Below are positions 38,354 to 64,000 of a stretch of 64,000 nt of DNA, piece by piece. Numbering within the stretch: position 1 is the first letter of the stretch; each line of letters starts with the position of its first letter. The notes beneath the pieces were generated by a model, which had not been told where the DNA came from, searched no databases, and saw only the letters and a program-made list of their open reading frames with translations. Made by a program: the position numbers and the translations under genes. The DNA is taken from the NCBI RefSeq assembly GCF_021018895.1, contig NC_079375.1, positions 9,332,732 through 9,396,731 of the forward strand, read 5' to 3'. This stretch comes from Seriola aureovittata. Lineage: Eukaryota; Chordata; Actinopteri; Carangiformes; Carangidae.

Positions 38354-41248
38354 TTAAAGCTCATCTTTATGCTTTGCTTCCTCATCATCCATTTCTGAAA
38401 GAGCCTCTTCTAGGTCGTCCTTTGTTTCTTCCTCCTCCTCCTCTTCTTCCTCTTCTTCTTCTTCTTCCTCTTCATCACCACCCTCAGTGTCTTGTTCTTT
38501 GTTCTTCTCCTCCTCTTCTTTTCGTTTCAGGTCGTCTTGCTCCTGCTTCATTTTCCTCTCTGGCTCCTGTGAGGAAAGTTAAGATAATCACAAACCATGT
38601 GTCTTAAAAGGGTTGGGCATCTAACTGGCAATGGTTTCATGTGTTGTACATTCAACAAAATACAGCTTAAAGAGAGTACCAGCACCAGCATACCTTTGTC
38701 ACACCCCATGTCTCATTTGCAATGTCTTCTGCTTCCTTCACGTCATCTGTGATCAGGAAGTTGTCAAAGATGGTACCAGATTTCACCTGGGATAAAACAG
38801 AAGCAAATGTTACACTTTAGTTAAAAGCATTCCTATGGAAATAACATTACTATTCAAAGATGATTTCTTTCTCGCTCACCTGCCAAAGATCGAGACCTAA
38901 AACACCAATGCTATCGAACTTGTAGATGTTTGAATCAGCACTGTATTCAGGATTGTCAATCTCAGGATGCACCCATGCTCCTTTGTAGTTGGGGTTGTCG
39001 ATCTGTTTGGGTTTCCATTCTCCCTGTAATAGAGACACTATTTATCATGCTGCAAAGACTTTAGCAGTGAATGCATTTCTCAGACAAAAGAGATCACACA
39101 AATCATAAACTCTAGACAAGTCTATCCTACTTTGACCTACCTTGTATTCTGGGTTGGGGATCATGGGTGGCTCCCACTCGCCGTCCATATCCTCATCCCA
39201 GTCTTCAGGTTTTTTAGCATCAGGGTCTGGAATGTTTTCAGGTTTGTCCCAGTCCTAGAAAGAGGAACGAATAATCCTAAAATGGACGTTGACCTAACAG
39301 AATTGTGAATTTAATTTTAGTTCTTTAAAGCCCAGGGCTGCTGTGGAAATCTGGGAGGGAAATAAATGGAAAACACTCCTCATATCAGCACTTTCCACAG
39401 ATGTAACAGCCCATTTAGTCAATGCAAAGCAGGGCAGAGCTTATTTACTTAACTTTATCAGTAAGATTGCTTACCTCAGGTCTGGTATCATCAGCATCGT
39501 CAATCTTGGCACGATCATCCCAGTCCTCTGGCTTCTTGGCTTCGGGGTCCTTAATTTTCTTAGGAGGCAGGAAGTCCCAGTCCTCCTCCAGGCTGCCAGA
39601 TTCTACCTTCTCGTTGTCAATCTTCACCTCATAGGTCTGATCTGGATTCAGGATCAGCGTGTACAGGTGGCTCAGCTCATCATCCTAGAAGAAATCAAGG
39701 TGTTTGGATTTAGCCACTGATGCAGAAGTGGTGCATGTTTGTATTTTATAATAAATATCTTCTTTTTTTTTTCAAATTTAAAAATAGAAACTTTGCACCT
39801 ACCTTGCACTTAATCTCTTTCTTAATGAGGTGATTCTTTCCCTTGTAATTGAAGATGACATGGACTTTCTTGGTGCTGTAGCCACAGATATCAGGACCTA
39901 GGTGAAACAAATTTAATTAAAACATGTTCCCAAGCCTGTTATTGTAACCATTCACTAATGTGCATTTCTGTGAACATCATCACTTACCAAACATAATGTA
40001 GTATGAGGATTCTCCATGCATTTCAGCCTGATCCAAATCAGCAGGGAAGATCTTCACATAACCACCACCACAGTCAATCTTTTGCTCATGCTTGACCGAA
40101 AACTGAAAGACCACAGACTTGCCCTCGTTGCTGAAAGGCTCAAAACGGGCAGAGGCAGCATAGAAACGAGCATCCTGGCTTGTCTGGAGACCTGAAATAG
40201 GAAGTACAAAATAAATATTTAGCAAGACAAACCAAGTTCTCTTTAATGAACCACAATACAAACGAGACATCGAGGCACTTAGACTAGATACAATTTCATC
40301 AGACATAGGAACTGTCCATAAACTGCTGAGGTTACACTGTGCAGGCAGCAGAGTTTGTTGTTTAAATTGGTAACTATTAAAGCTGCAAAAATCAGGAGGC
40401 AACAATTGAGATTTTACTTATTCTCTTTTCTTTCCCAAAAGATTAATTGCTCATTTCCACCTTTAAAATATGAATTCCATATCAAGAAAATTTTTGAGTG
40501 CCTTGTTATTTTTTGGGTCATACTGAATATAGCTGTTATTTATAAACAGAACACGTGATTCATGTTTTGTGATGAGTGGAATAAGAACTCAAAAACATTT
40601 ACCTTTGTCTTTCTCAGCATCTCCGTAAAAGCTGCCAGCCGTCAGTTTCCATTCCCCATAGTCAGACTTGTGTTTGGAGTTCACCCAGCGACTTCTCCAG
40701 TCATCTGAACAGAAAACGACAAGCAAGTTTGAAGATTAACACCTGGGGAACCTTCTCTTGCAAAAACATCGGTACTTCCCGAAAATAATTACGCAACTGT
40801 CATTGGCGGTACACTTTGAAATGTAACTGTCAAATCGGTTAAATTCGTTTGGTTTGTTTGTTTAACGAGGAACTTAGGCCAAAATTAGTAACTTAAGTGG
40901 TATGGTATTACGTTTGCTAGCTTTGGGGCCTTGCTAAAGTTAGCCAGCTATCAACCCAGTTAAAGTTAGTAAACTGAGAAGGGTGATATTTTTCACTTAA
41001 TCGCTGTTTGAAAATGCTTTTTTTCGTGAAGATAAAAGGCTTTCAAGAAAAACTCACGACGATAACTCTTACAAGATGATGGGGAACAGTGAAGCTAACA
41101 TGCAATGAAATAAACTCCTACACAACTAGCCAGTTACATAAATGTCCACACCAAACTTACCACCGTCCAGAAACTCCTCCCGAAAGTAAACCTTTGCATG
41201 TGCGCAGTATACTGCTAATATCACTGCAATTACACCTAAGACTTGCAT
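38354..41248 (-). CDS. calr3: Calreticulin family ER chaperone, calreticulin-3 type
   Basis: Nine exons on the - strand splice in frame to 420 residues: 41161-41248, 40603-40704, 39988-40191, 39803-39897, 39475-39684, 39141-39254, 38880-39023, 38694-38786, 38354-38566. The product is a calcium-binding lectin that folds glycoproteins in the ER lumen with ERp57. Seen: signal peptide (1-18, [18 protein letters not shown]); N-domain signature [17 protein letters not shown]; three P-domain A repeats (such as [14 protein letters not shown]) and three B repeats (such as [14 protein letters not shown]); a glycosylation motif NETWGVTK; a polyglutamate C-domain; and a final KDEL retention signal. [21 protein letters not shown] and placement beside eps15l1 favour calr3 over calr. 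Unlike the human CALR3 I recall, the P-domain and KDEL are intact, so full chaperone activity is likely. Confidence 0.92.
38425..38475 (-). repeat. calr3: GAA/GAG trinucleotide tract coding for polyglutamate in calr3
   Basis: A run of 15 glutamate codons, GAA and GAG mixed, forms the acidic low-affinity calcium-binding tail. The mixed codons limit but do not exclude slippage. Confidence 0.85.
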
Positions 41249-41398
41249 TTTGCCCGTCTCTGCCCTACTTCGTACTGCTGGTACTGTCCTAGCTGACTAG
41301 TGAATACCTAGCAAAGAAGGAAGAGAAGGGAATATTTTAGAGTCGCTCCAGCGAACAGATGTCTGCCTGCCATTGGACAGCACGATGGTATGCCTGGA

Positions 41399-41417
41399 CC
41401 AATCGCAGTGGACCACG
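41399..41417 (+). promoter_or_regulatory. calr3: ER stress response element (ERSE) of calr3
   Basis: CCAAT, then exactly nine bases, then CCACG: a perfect match to the ERSE consensus bound by NF-Y together with ATF6 or XBP1. It lies about 150 bases upstream of the calr3 start codon. A second CCAAT box (inverted, 41379-41385) is nearby, and an A/T-rich TAAAATA word (about 41333-41339, - strand) could serve as TATA. ERSEs drive calreticulin and other chaperone genes in mammals and act in either orientation. Confidence 0.8.
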
Positions 41418-41466
41418 AAACATATGTCGTCTCTGGTTTCTGACCCAAGATCAGTTGTTAGTTTAA

Positions 41467-42660
41467 GCTTCTTCTTCTTCTTCTTCTTCTTTTGATTTGA
41501 TTGGCGGTTGGCAACCAGCTTTCAGGTGCATTACCGCTAATTACCGGACTGGAGTGTACAGCGTAAGAATGGCAGGAAAATAATTAAAAAAAAAAAAAAA
41601 AATCAACCCTGTGTTTTTGAGATACGTGATCCCATGAATAAACATTCTCCCTGATGTTTCTCTAAGAAGGTTCCTAACATTGTGTGTTAGCTTATCCTTC
41701 TTTAATGCTGCTCTTAGAGCCTGTCTTTCCTCCTCATATTCCCTTCTTTGTAACAGCAGTTACTGAACCGATTCTGAATGCGCACAGCGTGCACATCTAC
41801 CAGTTGGATATTTGCCTATTTTGTGTAGTGTCTGATAGAGTCCGGTATGTCCTATCCTGAGACGAGTAACCACTGCTTCTTTCTTTTCGGTTCCTGCCCA
41901 TCCTCCTTCCCAAACCCACATGATTCTGGATGCTATAAAAATGTCTTCCTGTGTCATTCATGTTCCAATATTTTTGCCATATTTTTTGCATTTGACTCTT
42001 TATGATTGTTTTACCTTCTGCTTTACTTAACGGGATTTTAATGTTGTTTGGCCAGTATGTCAGCGTCCTCGTTTCCTTCTATTCCTACATGGGCAGGAAC
42101 CCAAACAAAGCAAACCCTAAAACCCTTATTATGCATAATGTATATTAAATGGTGAATTTCAAATAAAATAGCGTGTCTACATGATTTCACAGATTTAATG
42201 CGTGTGGGTGCTGCCCAACTATCAGATGCTTTTTTTGTGGTTTTCCTCTAACCATTTCAATGCTATCAGAACAGCAACAAGTTCAGCTGCATATACTGAT
42301 AAATGATATGTGGTTATTTCCTTTATTGCTACCTTGCACTGTGGAATGAAAACTGCAGCTCCTGTGCGTCCAGTCTCAGGTTCTTTTGACCCATCCGTGT
42401 ATACCAATCATTTATCACCATAGTGCTGTTCAATGTAATTTTGTGCTATACTCCCAGCACTTGCCTGTTTGGATTTCCTCTTTAATTGTTGCTGCATGTT
42501 TAAATCGACTAATGGTGTCACAAATAACCGTGGAGGAATGGCTGACTGTTGGACTGTACTGTATGTTAGTTAAACCTACGTTTTCGGCTTTAATATTTCC
42601 TACCCAACCAAAACTTCTGAAAAGTTTCATTGTGCTCCCAACTGTTAATATAATCATTTA
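41467..42660 (-). mobile_element. 5'-truncated non-LTR retrotransposon (LINE) with RNase H relic
   Basis: On the - strand, 42222-42407 encodes a recognisable RNase H start (VYTDGSKEPETGRTGAAVFI, then YAAELVAVLIALKWLEEN), preceded by C-terminal reverse-transcriptase-like sequence (SFGWVGNIKAENVGL) at 42430-42657. Downstream the frame continues as WVPAHVG-type sequence broken by stops and frameshifts. The element ends at 41467 in a (GAA)n tail after GCCAATCAAATCAAAA, typical of fish I-clade-like LINEs. An A-run at 41585-41601 is internal. Dead copy, inserted about 50 bases behind the calr3 stress element. Confidence 0.75.
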
Positions 42661-43818
42661 CTAATGTGTCGTTATATCAACAATCCGGTAGACGGCACCA
42701 AATTTCAAACATGGAAAACAAAATGGCCACAAGCGACACCTGAGTCATTACAGAAAGTTCTGTTTATTTGATTATGACTCGAATACCTACGTGTTTGCAA
42801 ACATGGCAGTAAGCTTAGTAATGTAAGAGTTAAATGCAAATTCAAAGCAATTAATTGGTTTGCGATTGAAATAAATATATGGAAAGCATAATTGAATCTA
42901 TCACAACACATCAAAAGTGAAGGAAAGGCCATAAGCATATTATCAAAGTTAACCAGTAACATTTTAAATTGTATTTCACTACAACGGCTGTGGCCCGTGG
43001 TTCGTCAACGGTTGAAGTTGGGCAGTTGTGCTAACAACGGCTGGATTTGGACGGAAACTTCATTGTAAGCGGTTAGAAAAACAATACCGACGAGTCCTTT
43101 TTTGACTCCTGACACAGCACAAACAGAAAATGTGGCCACTGGGCGGCTATAATTTCATCGGGTGACCGAGTTTTGGTAAGGGCAGAAAAATATGTTACAC
43201 TAATGTTAAACTGTCTGTCTCCGTACGTTTGCCAACGGTAACAGTAAGGTAGTTCAGTTATCACAATGTCAATGTTAGCAGTAACCACTGAGTTAACCTA
43301 CTAAACAGAAATGTTTTTAACATTTTTTTTTCTTTTCCCTCTTACTTTTTTATCATTTAGCCAACTTCAAAATGTAAGTATGTATGTGGAGTATGTTAGC
43401 AACACTGCTATGCCTCTACAATTGTACATTAGCCTAAAGTTAGTTGGTTCAACAGCCAAGTAAGTAACGTTAACAACCTTTCAGTATGGTAGTGTGAATT
43501 TTTGGGGTGTGGCGCATCATATGCTCCACAAATATGAATGAATTTACCATTAACATAAACCCTTTTAATTAACTTGCTATCAGTTCCAGTTGATGGAAAA
43601 CGGCCCTGTTTTACTGAGAAGATAACCATACTCCTTTATCAGCTTACTGACATTGTCATCTACAGTATTCTGGACATGATGCAAGCTCCTGAATGTATTA
43701 GGTCTACAAAACCATAGGGAAAAAAACCATAGGCTTCAGCTCAAGTGTTTAATTATATTTTTTGATTTCATCTAGAGAGAATACCCTGGACGGAGTTGGG
43801 TGGTGATTTTGCTTTATC
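42661..43818 (+). promoter_or_regulatory. dnah8: 5' region of the dynein gene, with X-box-like motif and probable noncoding first exon
   Basis: TTTGCC-AAC-GGTAAC at 43228-43242 matches the RFX X-box (GTNRCC-N1-3-RGYAAC) at 11 of 12 positions; RFX factors drive ciliary genes. TTTTGGTAAGG near 43172 is a possible donor, and TTTTTTGATTTCATCTAG ending at 43775 is a good acceptor. A noncoding leader exon spliced to the exon with the start codon is therefore plausible. Transcript structure is inferred. Confidence 0.4.
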
Positions 43819-63937
<20,119 letters not shown>

Positions 63938-64000
63938 GTGATCTTTTAAAAAAAATTCATTCATTTCATTACAAACGTAATAACTTTTTTTGCTTTGATG

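Noticed and set aside
41739..41991. - strand frames next to the RNase H segment considered as a host gene
   Set aside because: They are frame-shifted pieces of the same LINE body and contain stops in the expected frame.

Overview
The window is vertebrate nuclear DNA, almost certainly from a teleost and probably a percomorph. Genes are split into many short exons with mostly GT-AG introns. The intergenic DNA carries CA/GT microsatellites and interspersed repeats of types familiar from teleosts. Protein sequences match vertebrate families closely. Four protein-coding genes could be assembled exon by exon with every splice phase closing, so their models are well supported. Assignments come from recalled family sequences; no database search was possible.

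Layout. From 1 to about 14,050 no recognisable protein gene is present. This stretch holds decayed repeats, two promoter-like clusters (about 940-1054 and 9498-9750) and one 49-codon ORF (1052-1201). A KLF2-type zinc-finger gene, klf2, lies on the + strand at 14252-15821 with its promoter just upstream. On the - strand, eps15l1 (endocytic EH-domain adaptor; 23 coding exons, 857 codons) occupies 19171-35637. Also on the - strand, calr3 (calreticulin family ER chaperone; 9 exons, 420 residues) occupies 38354-41248, with an exact ER-stress response element at 41399-41417. A 5'-truncated LINE carrying an RNase H relic (about 41467-42660) sits directly behind the calr3 promoter. From 43819 to the right edge, on the + strand, runs the first half of a DNAH8-type axonemal dynein heavy chain: 53 exons and 2,510 codons, covering stem, linker, AAA1 and AAA2. 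It continues past the window.

Context. The order klf2 - eps15l1 - calr3 matches human 19p13.11, which supports klf2 over klf4 and calr3 over calr. The DNAH8-type gene is the unexpected neighbour, because human DNAH8 lies at 6p21, a region regarded as paralogous to 19p13. The genes do not form a shared pathway: they are a transcription factor, an endocytic adaptor, an ER lectin chaperone and a ciliary motor. The most interesting leftovers are the two orphan promoters, the TG tract beside an eps15l1 splice acceptor, the LINE next to the calr3 stress element, and two GC-AG introns in the dynein gene. I saw no clearly novel system.
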